In this document: positions 1 through 8,137 of the stretch, in pieces | How the letters are laid out: the number at the start of each line of letters is the position of its first letter | Position numbering within the stretch: the first letter of the stretch is position 1 | Assembly: GCF_018100805.1 (NCBI RefSeq) | Contig: NZ_JAGJEA010000005.1 | Location: 248,001-312,000 of the forward strand | DNA: 64,000 nucleotides | Source: Aquimarina sp. MMG016 | Lineage (GTDB): Bacteria > Bacteroidota > Bacteroidia > Flavobacteriales > Flavobacteriaceae | Reading direction: 5' to 3' | Position numbers and translations under genes: made by a program | The notes under the pieces: generated by a model | Databases searched by the model: none | What the model saw: only the letters and a program-made list of their open reading frames with translations | What the model was told of the DNA's origin: nothing

Positions 1-29
1 GAAAACTGAAAAACAAACCTTTGATTTAA

Positions 30-53
30 AATAATACAAACGTTTGTATTATT
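30..53. promoter_or_regulatory. Perfect 24-bp palindrome, LacI-family operator candidate
   Basis: Two 12-bp arms meet at a central AAACGTTT core and pair perfectly on both strands. A CG-centred dyad of this size is typical of LacI-family operators. It ends 58 bp before the TTG start of the LacI-type gene at 112, so autoregulation is the simplest reading. A gene lying to the left of the window could also be controlled from it. Confidence 0.65.
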
Positions 54-111
54 ATATTTTTAGTGAAATTGATGTTTTAATGACAATTTTTTAACGAAAT
101 AATAAAAAAGT

Positions 112-1164
112 TTGAAAAAAAGAAGGGTAAAACTTGAGGATATAGCCAGAAAACTAAATATCTCTATTGCAACAGTTTCTAGAGCATTGGATAAAAACCC
201 AAGAGTAAAACTCGCTACTAGAGAAAAGGTTTTAAAAATGGCACAGGCAATGGGTTATATGCCCAATCAAATTGCCAAGAGTCTTAGTTCTGGAAAAACT
301 AATATCATTGGGGTAATTATACCTAGATATGACGAGCCTTTCTTTATTGAGGCATGCCGTGGTATTGATCACTATGCAAGAAGTCATAATTATAAAATTC
401 TAATCAGTTCATCTAGAAATTCTTTTGATTTTGAAAGAGAGAATCTAATTTCTTTTGAGAGAGGATTAGTAGACGGCATAATTTTATGCCCGTCGCACGA
501 TACCGAAACCTTTGCGCATATCAGAAGTATAATTGACAAAGAAATCCCAGTAGTGTTATTTGATAATATTAGAGAAATGGTAAAAGGAGCGGATCATGTT
601 TTGATCAATGATGATAAAGCTTCATTCTCTGCTGTAGAATTCTTTATAAAAAACGGAAGAAAAAATATTGCATTTATAGGAGGGATCAAAGAGAAAAAAG
701 TATTTCAAGATCGATATAAAGGATACTTAGAGGCTTTAAAAAAACACAATATCCCTATTGATAAAGAAATGATATTTCATTGTAACTCTATTGATCGTGA
801 ATTCGAAGATGATGAGATTAGTGGTTTTCTTAAAAAATTATCTAAAAAACCTGACGCTGTTTTTACGTGTACCGATAATTATGGGCTACTTGCAATGAAA
901 ACACTTATCAAAATGGGATATAAAATTCCTGAAGACATTGCTATCATAGGTTTTGGTGATCTAGGTTTAGGAGATGTGTTTGTACCATCATTGAGCTGTG
1001 TCGCTCAGCCTAGTTTTGAGATGGGAAAAAAAGCAGCAGAGTTACTTATTGATCAACTTAATAAATCTGAGGAAGAGACTCTTCCTAAAAAAGTTATTAA
1101 GCTTAAAACCCATCTTGTTCATAGAGATAGTACTAGATTTAAAAAAGTTAACTTTCATATCTGA
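112..1164 (+). CDS. LacI-family transcriptional regulator
   Basis: A 350-residue one-component regulator of normal LacI/GalR length. Residues 6-26 (VKLEDIARKLNISIATVSRA) form the helix-turn-helix, followed by the hinge region (YMPNQIAKSLSSG) and a periplasmic-binding-protein-like effector domain from about residue 61 (NIIGVIIPRYDEPFF) to the end. The start is a TTG; the next ATG lies inside the DNA-binding domain and would destroy it. A perfect CG-centred palindrome at 30-53 is the probable operator. The gene lies 105 bp upstream of a secreted GH65 glycoside hydrolase, so the effector is likely a sugar or sugar phosphate linked to alpha-glucoside use. That role is inferred; the family call is firm. 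Confidence 0.9.
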   Translation: MKKRRVKLEDIARKLNISIATVSRALDKNPRVKLATREKVLKMAQAMGYMPNQIAKSLSSGKTNIIGVIIPRYDEPFFIEACRGIDHYARSHNYKILISSSRNSFDFERENLISFERGLVDGIILCPSHDTETFAHIRSIIDKEIPVVLFDNIREMVKGADHVLINDDKASFSAVEFFIKNGRKNIAFIGGIKEKKVFQDRYKGYLEALKKHNIPIDKEMIFHCNSIDREFEDDEISGFLKKLSKKPDAVFTCTDNYGLLAMKTLIKMGYKIPEDIAIIGFGDLGLGDVFVPSLSCVAQPSFEMGKKAAELLIDQLNKSEEETLPKKVIKLKTHLVHRDSTRFKKVNFHI

Positions 1165-1269
1165 CCTTGCCATTTCTTGCATTCTAAAAAATGATTATAT
1201 TTAATACTACTCAAAACCTTTGTTATTGAGACAGTTATTGCATTCATATTACAAATCATCTTTTTAGCC

Positions 1270-3321
1270 ATGTTTACAAAATCCTTAAAAGTAATTTTTC
1301 TTTTTGTTTCCCTCCTAACCTTTACCGCTTCTCCAAGTATTGCTCAGCAAAAAAGTTGGGAAATCTCAGTAAAAGATTATGAAAAGTATACCGGAGTTGT
1401 TGCTGCGAATGGAAGAATTGGAATTCTACCCTCTTCCCAAATATTGCAAACTGATAAAATAATACTTAACAATGTATATGATAAGGAATCTCCTTTGGGA
1501 GTTAGCAGAGTGCTTTTAGGAATGAACTTTGGTAACCTAGATATCTTCATCAATGGAGAACAATTAGACAATACCAAAATCCGCAATTGGAAACAAACTA
1601 TTCATATGAAAGAAGCAAGATTTACTACTTCTTTTAATTACAAAAATTTAGCAGAAATCTCATACAGTATTTACGCTCTAAGAAATGTTCAATATACCGC
1701 TTATATTGATTTTGAAATAAAAACATCTGAAAATATAGATCTAGAAGTTATTGGAAAAATTCAGGCTTCAAAAGAATACAATGACCCTATAAGTACTTTT
1801 AGAATATTAAAAGATGCAGAAACTACGATGCCCATTCTACAAACCGTAGCCAAAAGTCAATTCGGTAGACATACTGTAGCCACGTCTGCAACATTCATAT
1901 GGCACGATATCAATTCAACCAAAGAAGGTCAAAGGCCTGAATTAAACCATAAAAAAGTTTCTGATTATAACAATCAGCTTTCATTTAGAAAAAGAGTAAT
2001 GAAAGACGAGAATTACAAATTTGCGTGGACAGCAGCACAATGCTCTACACAAGATTTTTATGACCCACAAACCGAAAGTGAACGTTTTGTTATTTTTAAT
2101 TTACTTACTCCTAGAAATGATCTCTTATTGCAACACAAAGAACTTTGGAAAGAGCTTTGGAAAGGAGATATTATTATAGAAGGCGATCTGCAATCTCAAT
2201 TAGACGTGCGTCTAGCTCTTTATCACTTATATGCTTTTTCCAGAGCAGATTCTAATCTAAGTATTGCACCTATGGGCTTAAGTTCTCAAGGCTACAACGG
2301 ACATATTTTCTGGGATACAGAATTATGGATGTACCCACCTCTATTAGTATTAAACCAAGATATTGCTCGATCACTTGTTAATTATAGGTCTGACCGACTG
2401 GAAATCGCAAAGAAAAAAGCTATTAACTTCGGGTATAAAGGAGCAATGTTCCCCTGGGAAAGTGATGACACCGGAGAAGAAGCTACACCAGCCTGGGCGC
2501 TTACCGGAACCTTTGAACATCATATTACTGCTGATGTTGGCATTGCTTTCTGGAATTACTATCGAGTAACCAAAGACAAAAAGTGGCTATTAGAGCGAGG
2601 TTATCCATTATTAAAAGAGGTGGCTGATTATTGGGTAAGTCGATCTACAAAAAACAAAGACGGTTCTTATTCCATCAAAAATGTGGTCGGAGCTAATGAG
2701 TTTGCTTCAAATATTGATGACAACGCTTTTACTAACGGTTCTGCGATCACTTGTTTACGATATACTACATTAGCTGCTACAGCATTAGGATTAAGTGCTA
2801 ACAAAAATTGGAATGCAGTAGCTGACAACCTCAAAATTCACAAATTCGATGATGGCACTACTATGGAACATAGCACATATACCGGTGATCGTATAAAACA
2901 GGCTGATGTTAATTTACTAGCCTATCCATTAGATATTATTAATGACAAAGAAACTATTCTTAAGGATTTAAAATATTATGAACCAAAACTAGCAGAAGAA
3001 GGACCTGCTATGGCACAAAGCATTTTTGCTGTTATTTATGCAAGATTGGGTGATGCTGAAAATGCCTTTAGGCTTTTCAAAAGAAGTTATGAACCTAATA
3101 AAAGACCTCCTTTTGGAGCATTAGCCGAAGCTGCTACAAGTAATAACCCATATTTTGCAACTGGTGCAGGTGGAATGTTACAAACTGTAATTTTTGGCTT
3201 TGGAGGGCTTCATTTAAGTGAAAATGGAATCATTCAAAAGAATCCAATTTTACCCAAACAGTGGAAAAAGCTAACCATTACAGGTGTTGGACCAAACAAA
3301 AAAACATATGTAATAGAGTAA
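1270..3321 (+). CDS. Secreted GH65-type glycoside hydrolase (alpha-glucobiose hydrolase-like)
   Basis: A 683-residue protein with a Sec signal peptide ending near SPSIAQQ (about residue 26). It has a beta-sandwich N-terminal half and an (alpha/alpha)6-barrel catalytic half. The GH65 motif GHIFWDTE (residues 344-351) is present, and Glu477 in VVGANEF sits where the family keeps its general acid. Glu620 in FGALAE is a candidate general base, which would make it a hydrolase rather than a phosphorylase. The closest characterised type I know is the Flavobacterium johnsoniae kojibiose hydrolase; trehalose or nigerose remain possible. It lies between two LacI-type regulators, one upstream in the same direction and one convergent with a 2-bp gap. 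Export to the periplasm or outside is predicted from the signal peptide. Confidence 0.8.
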   Translation: MFTKSLKVIFLFVSLLTFTASPSIAQQKSWEISVKDYEKYTGVVAANGRIGILPSSQILQTDKIILNNVYDKESPLGVSRVLLGMNFGNLDIFINGEQLDNTKIRNWKQTIHMKEARFTTSFNYKNLAEISYSIYALRNVQYTAYIDFEIKTSENIDLEVIGKIQASKEYNDPISTFRILKDAETTMPILQTVAKSQFGRHTVATSATFIWHDINSTKEGQRPELNHKKVSDYNNQLSFRKRVMKDENYKFAWTAAQCSTQDFYDPQTESERFVIFNLLTPRNDLLLQHKELWKELWKGDIIIEGDLQSQLDVRLALYHLYAFSRADSNLSIAPMGLSSQGYNGHIFWDTELWMYPPLLVLNQDIARSLVNYRSDRLEIAKKKAINFGYKGAMFPWESDDTGEEATPAWALTGTFEHHITADVGIAFWNYYRVTKDKKWLLERGYPLLKEVADYWVSRSTKNKDGSYSIKNVVGANEFASNIDDNAFTNGSAITCLRYTTLAATALGLSANKNWNAVADNLKIHKFDDGTTMEHSTYTGDRIKQADVNLLAYPLDIINDKETILKDLKYYEPKLAEEGPAMAQSIFAVIYARLGDAENAFRLFKRSYEPNKRPPFGALAEAATSNNPYFATGAGGMLQTVIFGFGGLHLSENGIIQKNPILPKQWKKLTITGVGPNKKTYVIE

Positions 3322-3323
3322 TT

Positions 3324-4343
3324 TTAATTAGTTGAATCTCTAATAATTAAAGATGTTTTTACAATTTCAGTTTTAGATTTATATTTTTCTTCATTGTTAT
3401 CTAGATGATTTACAAGAATTTGAGCAGCTCTAGCTCCTAAATCTTCGGCATGTTGAGAAACAGTAGTTAGTTTAGGATAGGAGTGCTTGGACAATAATCC
3501 GTCTGTAAAACCAATTACCGAAATATCATCGGGTATTTTATATCCTAATTTATGTGACATATTTATCGTAATAGCAGCTGCAGTTTCATCTAACCCAAGT
3601 ACCGCATCTATATCATTATTTTTCAAAAATTTCTCTATTTCGGCTTCTACATTGTTTGAGTCTTTTAGTTCCAGTTCTATCAATGTTATATCATCATTTT
3701 TATCAACAACTTCTCTAGCTCCTTCTAAACGTAACTTTGCCACGCTTAGGCCTCCAATTGTGGTAATCAAAGCAATTTTTTTACAATTGGTATCTATTAA
3801 ATATTGAATTGCATTTTTGGATGCAACTTTATCATCAACAATCACTTTATCACAATCAATCTCATTACTCACCCGATCAAACATCACTATTGGCACATTA
3901 TCTCTTTGTATAGATTGATAATGGTCCAACTTATTAAGTACTTGTGTTTCCTGACTCAATGCCACGATAAAACCATCAACACTACTATAATTTAACATCT
4001 CTACATATTCTACCTCTTTCTCATAAGATTCATTAGTGATACAAGTCACAATCTTGTATCCGCTTTTTGAAGCTTCTTGCTCGATACCAAAAAGTGCTTT
4101 AGCAAAAAAGTGATTAAGGATTTCAGGTAAAACAATTCCAATAGTTTTGGTCTTATTACTTTTTAAACTAACTGCCAACGCATTAGGCTTGTAATTATAA
4201 AAACTTGCCAATTCGTGAACTCTATTAATCGTTTTTTCACTAATCTCCGGATCATTCTTTAATGATTTAGAAACAGTAGAAATTGATAAATTTAACTCTC
4301 TTGCAAGTTGTTTTAGTGTAACTTTTTTCCTCATGACTGTCAA
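3324..4343 (-). CDS. LacI-family transcriptional regulator (second copy)
   Basis: A 339-residue LacI/GalR-family regulator. The helix-turn-helix is VTLKQLARELNLSISTVSKS near residues 8-27, followed by the hinge YNYKPNALAVSLKSNKTKTI and an effector-binding domain opening with GIVLPEILNHFFAKAL. The annotated start is followed three codons later by another ATG (4334) that directly precedes RKKVTL and is equally plausible. It is convergent with the GH65 gene with only 2 bp between stops. It is clearly diverged from the regulator at 112, so it is a separate paralogue rather than a recent duplicate. Its ligand is unknown; carbohydrate control is the usual role in this family. Confidence 0.88.
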   Translation of the reverse strand: MTVMRKKVTLKQLARELNLSISTVSKSLKNDPEISEKTINRVHELASFYNYKPNALAVSLKSNKTKTIGIVLPEILNHFFAKALFGIEQEASKSGYKIVTCITNESYEKEVEYVEMLNYSSVDGFIVALSQETQVLNKLDHYQSIQRDNVPIVMFDRVSNEIDCDKVIVDDKVASKNAIQYLIDTNCKKIALITTIGGLSVAKLRLEGAREVVDKNDDITLIELELKDSNNVEAEIEKFLKNNDIDAVLGLDETAAAITINMSHKLGYKIPDDISVIGFTDGLLSKHSYPKLTTVSQHAEDLGARAAQILVNHLDNNEEKYKSKTEIVKTSLIIRDSTN

Positions 4344-4582
4344 TTTTGGAATTATTTTGAATAAACCAGAATTTCGAGCCTAAAATAAGGTTTTTTCTTA
4401 ACGTATTATTAATGTTTTTGATACTTTGTGCAGACATTCAACCTTTTTGAGTTAAATTCTTTAATGATTTATCAATTTAGGTTTTTATCTTACCTAACTT
4501 TTAACAATCATAATGTTCTTCAATTTAAAAAAAATTACTTTTATTGTAAGCTTACACACATGATTCTCGACATATATAATTT

Positions 4583-4942
4583 ATGTCTGTAACTAAAATA
4601 AACAGCATGTCTAAAACATATTATGATCCCGCAGATCTGAGAAAATTCGGAAACATTACAGAATGGAGTGAAGAATTAGGAAACAAGTTTTTTGAATATT
4701 ATGGCAAAGTTTTCGAAGAAGGAGCTCTGACTGCAAGAGAGAAAGCATTAATTGCTTTAGCGGTAGCACACACAGAACAATGCCCTTATTGTATTGATGC
4801 TTATAGTAAAGACACCTTGCAAAGAGGGGTTACCAAAGAAGAAATGATGGAAGCAATACACGTCGGAGCTGCTATTAAAAGTGGAGCTACTCTGGTACAT
4901 GGAGTAATGATGATGAATAAGGTTAATAAATTAGAAATGTGA
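4583..4942 (+). CDS. AhpD/CMD-family peroxidase-like protein of arsenosugar clusters
   Basis: A 119-residue all-helical carboxymuconolactone decarboxylase/AhpD-like protein. The redox motif is Cys67-Pro-Tyr-Cys70 within HTEQCPYCIDAY, with Glu65 and His93 placed as in the AhpD proton-relay. The length fits the short single-domain form annotated as arsenosugar biosynthesis-associated peroxidase-like protein. It stands 107 bp upstream of the radical SAM gene arsS and opens the cluster. A likely role is thiol-dependent redox chemistry on an arsenic or peroxide intermediate, which is inferred from context. An internal ATG at 4607 (MSKTYYDP) is an alternative start. Confidence 0.8.
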   Translation: MSVTKINSMSKTYYDPADLRKFGNITEWSEELGNKFFEYYGKVFEEGALTAREKALIALAVAHTEQCPYCIDAYSKDTLQRGVTKEEMMEAIHVGAAIKSGATLVHGVMMMNKVNKLEM

Positions 4943-5049
4943 CCAAGGTGTAGGTTTTATAGTAAAACACAGTACATACTACTATCTCAGTTTCAGCTGG
5001 AATCCAAATAAAATACTACCCAAATCAAAGAATAATCTAACAAAGGAAG

Positions 5050-6117
5050 ATGTCAGAAGTTAAAAAAAAGCAATCTTTACATAAACGTAATGACCAGCTA
5101 GCAGATGCGCATAGGCAATTAGAAATTCTAAACAATGGAATTTTTGCTAACGGTGAGCTACCAAAATTCGCCGAAAAAATTGCAGAAATTGGTCATAACC
5201 CATTACGCCCTAATAAATTGGAGATTCTACAAATCAATGTAGGATATATGTGCAATCAGGTATGCGAACATTGTCACGTAGACGCGGGCCCTGACCGTAA
5301 AGAGATTATGACTAAAGAAACCATGCAAGAATGTCTGGAAGTCATTAAAAAAACTGGGGCACATACACTGGATCTAACTGGAGGAGCTCCAGAGATGAAT
5401 CCTAACTTCAGATGGTTTGTAGAAGAAGCTAGCAAAGCAGGAATTAAAGATTTTATCGTTCGTAGTAATCTGACTATCATTAGAGCTAATAAAAAGTATT
5501 ATGACCTTCCAGATTTTTTCAAGAAGCACAATGTACATGTCGTTTCTTCTATGCCTCACTGGACTAGAGGAAAAACTGACAAACAACGAGGAGATGGTGT
5601 TTTTGATAAATCTATCAAAGCATTACAAGAACTAAATGAAAGAGGATACGGTATGCCGGATAGCAACCTGAGACTAGATTTAGTTTATAACCCATCAGGA
5701 GCATTTTTACCCGGAGATCAGGCCTCAATGGAAAAAGATTTCAAAAAAGCATTGTTAGAGGATTTTGGTATTCAATTTCATAACCTTTTTTCGATAACAA
5801 ATCTTCCTATCAGTAGATTTTTGGACTACTTAATTGCTTCAGACAACTACGAAGATTACATGTATGCTTTAGTAGAAGCTTACAACCCAGCAGCAGTAGC
5901 TAATGTGATGTGTACTAATACCATTTCGGTGAGCTGGGACGGTTGGTTATATGATTGTGATTTTAATCAAATGTTAGACCTAAAAGTAGCTAGTAAAGTA
6001 AAACATATTAGCGAATATAATGAAGAATTACTTCAGAATAGAAATATTATAATTTCTCAACATTGTTATGGCTGTACTGCAGGTGCAGGAAGTAGTTGTC
6101 AGGGAACAGTAGCATAA
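5050..6117 (+). CDS. arsS: Arsenosugar biosynthesis radical SAM protein ArsS
   Basis: A 355-residue radical SAM enzyme. Cys68-x3-Cys72-x2-Cys75 (YMCNQVCEHCHVDAG) binds the 4Fe-4S cluster that cleaves S-adenosylmethionine, and LDLTGGAPEM is the SAM-binding GGE-like strand. The C-terminal domain (DUF3641 type) ends in a second cysteine set, Cys339, Cys342 and Cys350 in HCYGCTAGAGSSCQG, probably an auxiliary cluster site. This architecture matches the radical SAM/Cys-rich family now called ArsS, which is thought to join the 5'-deoxyadenosyl group to dimethylated arsenic. The neighbours (AhpD-like, phosphorylase, ArsM) are those of known arsenosugar loci. The next gene starts 2 nt after its stop. 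Confidence 0.88.
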   Translation: MSEVKKKQSLHKRNDQLADAHRQLEILNNGIFANGELPKFAEKIAEIGHNPLRPNKLEILQINVGYMCNQVCEHCHVDAGPDRKEIMTKETMQECLEVIKKTGAHTLDLTGGAPEMNPNFRWFVEEASKAGIKDFIVRSNLTIIRANKKYYDLPDFFKKHNVHVVSSMPHWTRGKTDKQRGDGVFDKSIKALQELNERGYGMPDSNLRLDLVYNPSGAFLPGDQASMEKDFKKALLEDFGIQFHNLFSITNLPISRFLDYLIASDNYEDYMYALVEAYNPAAVANVMCTNTISVSWDGWLYDCDFNQMLDLKVASKVKHISEYNEELLQNRNIIISQHCYGCTAGAGSSCQGTVA

Positions 6118-6119
6118 AC

Positions 6120-6617
6120 ATGAAAATCACGCCCCTTTACATATTTCTAATCATTTTTCAGGTCACTGTTGCCCAAGATTCGTTACACGAATTATTGGAC
6201 AATTATAACAATGAAACAATTCCTTATATCAATGTTGATGATTTAAAAACCCTGCAGAATGATGTAATATTACTTGATGCTCGGGAACAAGTAGAATACG
6301 ATGTTAGTCATATAAAAAAAGCTATTCATGTAGGATATAATCTGTTTTCTATAGATTCACTTGCTTCGCAAAACATCCCAAAAGATAAAACCATTGTAGT
6401 GTATTGTAGTCTTGGTGTTCGTTCTGAAGATATCTCTGAAAAACTAAAAAAAGCTGGCTATGAGAATGTCTTTAACCTCTATGGAGGTATTTTTGAATGG
6501 AAAAATAGGGACTTACCAGTGGTAAACTCCGAAGATGAGATTACTGATGAAGTTCATGCTTGCTCTAAAGAATGGGCCAAATGGTTACTCAAAGGAAAAA
6601 AAGTATATTCGAATTGA
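6120..6617 (+). CDS. Exported single-domain rhodanese-like protein
   Basis: A 165-residue protein from the ATG at 6120; this start gives a clean signal peptide (MKITPLYIFLIIFQVTVAQD) and a 2-nt gap to arsS, so I prefer it to an in-frame ATG at 6096 inside arsS. The mature part is one rhodanese domain: INVDDLKTL, LLDAREQVEYDVSHIKKA and the active-site loop VVYCSLGVRSE with Cys96. Rhodaneses move sulfane sulfur or, in relatives, reduce or bind arsenate and selenium oxyanions. Its position between ArsS and a transferase suggests sulfur or oxyanion handling in the periplasm for the same pathway, but this is inferred. The stop overlaps the next gene's TTG start. Confidence 0.82.
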   Translation: MKITPLYIFLIIFQVTVAQDSLHELLDNYNNETIPYINVDDLKTLQNDVILLDAREQVEYDVSHIKKAIHVGYNLFSIDSLASQNIPKDKTIVVYCSLGVRSEDISEKLKKAGYENVFNLYGGIFEWKNRDLPVVNSEDEITDEVHACSKEWAKWLLKGKKVYSN

Positions 6618-7231
6618 AGAAAAAAAATCTACTCATCATCTTTACCCGAAATCCGGAATTGGGTAAATGTAAAACACGATTGGCAGCAACCATTGGAGAT
6701 CAGGCGGCACTAGAAATCTATACATTTCTTTTAGAACATACAGTTAAGATTACCAGTAAACTTAATGTAACTAAAGAGGTTCATTACTCTGTAGAAGTTC
6801 GCGAAAATGATGTTTGGGATTCAGAAGTTTACAGCAAAAAACAACAAACCGGTGAAGACCTTGGTAAACGTATGGAGTACGCTTCCGCGGAAGGGTTTGC
6901 TAATGGTTACCAAAATATAATTATCATTGGTAGTGATATGTATGATTTGAGTCAAAATGACCTGGAAAATGCTTTCCATCAATTAACATCTCACGATTAT
7001 GTTTTAGGGCCCGCTGAAGATGGAGGATATTATTTATTTGGAATGAAATCCTTAAATTCACAAGTTTTTAAGAACAAAATCTGGGGAAAAGAAACAGTGC
7101 TTAAGGATACCCTGGAAGACTTAAAAACAGAAAATGTAAAATTACTCGAAGAACGCAATGATGTTGATTATTATGAAGACATCAAAGACATAGACGTTTT
7201 TCAAAAATTTTTTAAGCTAACAAAACAATGA
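6614..7231 (+). CDS. TIGR04282/DUF2064-type nucleotidyl or glycosyl transferase
   Basis: A 205-residue protein of the rSAM/selenodomain-associated transferase 1 type, related to CofC-like nucleotidyltransferases. It opens with LLIIFTRNPELGKCKTRLA (strand, loop and basic patch for a nucleotide sugar) and carries IIIGSDMYDL and GPAEDGGYYLFG, the family's DGGY motif. The chosen start is the TTG at 6614, overlapping the rhodanese stop (TTGA); it gives the usual N-terminus. In-frame ATGs at 6572 and 6581 would add residues that run inside the rhodanese gene. The next gene begins at ATGA over its stop. Its substrate is not known; a sugar-activation step on the arsenoriboside path is a reasonable guess. 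Confidence 0.78.
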   Translation: MKKKNLLIIFTRNPELGKCKTRLAATIGDQAALEIYTFLLEHTVKITSKLNVTKEVHYSVEVRENDVWDSEVYSKKQQTGEDLGKRMEYASAEGFANGYQNIIIIGSDMYDLSQNDLENAFHQLTSHDYVLGPAEDGGYYLFGMKSLNSQVFKNKIWGKETVLKDTLEDLKTENVKLLEERNDVDYYEDIKDIDVFQKFFKLTKQ

Positions 7232-8040
7232 TCAAACAAATAGAAGAAACCACAGACTACCTTATTCAGAAAGGTTTTGAAAACCCTGAAATAGGAATTA
7301 TACTTGGAACAGGATTAGGACAATTAATCAATGAAATTGAAATCCTTAAAGAAGTTAGTTATAATCACATTCCTAACTTTCCTACAGCTACTGTAGAATT
7401 CCATAAAGGAAAATTAATTTATGGAAAATTAGCCGGTAAAAATGTAATCGTAATGCAAGGGCGTTTTCATCTTTATGAAGGATATTCATTACAGGATGTA
7501 ACGTATCCTGTACGCATTATGCATACACTAGGAATTAAAACCTTACTAGTTTCAAATGCCTCAGGAGCAATTAATCTAGATTTCAAAAAAGGAGAATTAA
7601 TGCTTATTGATGATCACATTAATCTACAAGGTGGATCTCCGTTAGCTTTTAAAGGAGTAGAACAGCTAGGAAGTCGTTTTACCGATATGAGTGCTCCATA
7701 TAATACTAAGATCAATACTAAATTAGAAGCTATTGCAAAAGACAATAATATCAAACTTCATAAAGGAGTATATGCTTCAGTGGTTGGTCCCCAACTAGAA
7801 ACCAGAGCAGAGTATCGTTATCTAAAAGTTATTGGTGCAGATGCTGTAGGAATGAGTACAGTACCAGAAGTAATTGTTGCTAATCATCTTGATCTTTCTG
7901 TTGCAGCGGTTTCTGTATTGACTGATGAATGTGATCCGGATAATCTTCAACCTGTAAATATTGATGAGATTATTGCCATGGCTGGAAAAGCAGAACCCAA
8001 TATGATACTTTTATTCAAAGAATTAATAAAATCTCTTTAA
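7228..8040 (+). CDS. Purine nucleoside phosphorylase, trimeric PNP/MTAP family
   Basis: A 270-residue enzyme of the PNP/MTAP family. Visible landmarks are the phosphate loop GIILGTGLGQL (residues 23-33), GRFHLYEGY with His81, LVSNASGAIN (107-116) and GPQLETRAEYR with Glu195, the residue that grips the purine. The base-reading position, Asn243 in human PNP, is Asp233 here (VLTDECDP). Asp at this place is typical of methylthioadenosine phosphorylase, and human N243D is known to accept 6-aminopurines. In this cluster the enzyme could release adenine from a 5'-arsino-5'-deoxyadenosine intermediate. That substrate is inferred. It is translationally coupled (ATGA) to the preceding transferase and ends 97 bp before arsM. 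Confidence 0.87.
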   Translation: MIKQIEETTDYLIQKGFENPEIGIILGTGLGQLINEIEILKEVSYNHIPNFPTATVEFHKGKLIYGKLAGKNVIVMQGRFHLYEGYSLQDVTYPVRIMHTLGIKTLLVSNASGAINLDFKKGELMLIDDHINLQGGSPLAFKGVEQLGSRFTDMSAPYNTKINTKLEAIAKDNNIKLHKGVYASVVGPQLETRAEYRYLKVIGADAVGMSTVPEVIVANHLDLSVAAVSVLTDECDPDNLQPVNIDEIIAMAGKAEPNMILLFKELIKSL

Positions 8041-8137
8041 TCTATCTGAAAGTTCTATGTTAACTTTTCGACTAAAAAAAATTTATAACCCAAAATAAAC
8101 TATATTCCTTTTTGGAAAAAGAAAATAAAAACAATTT

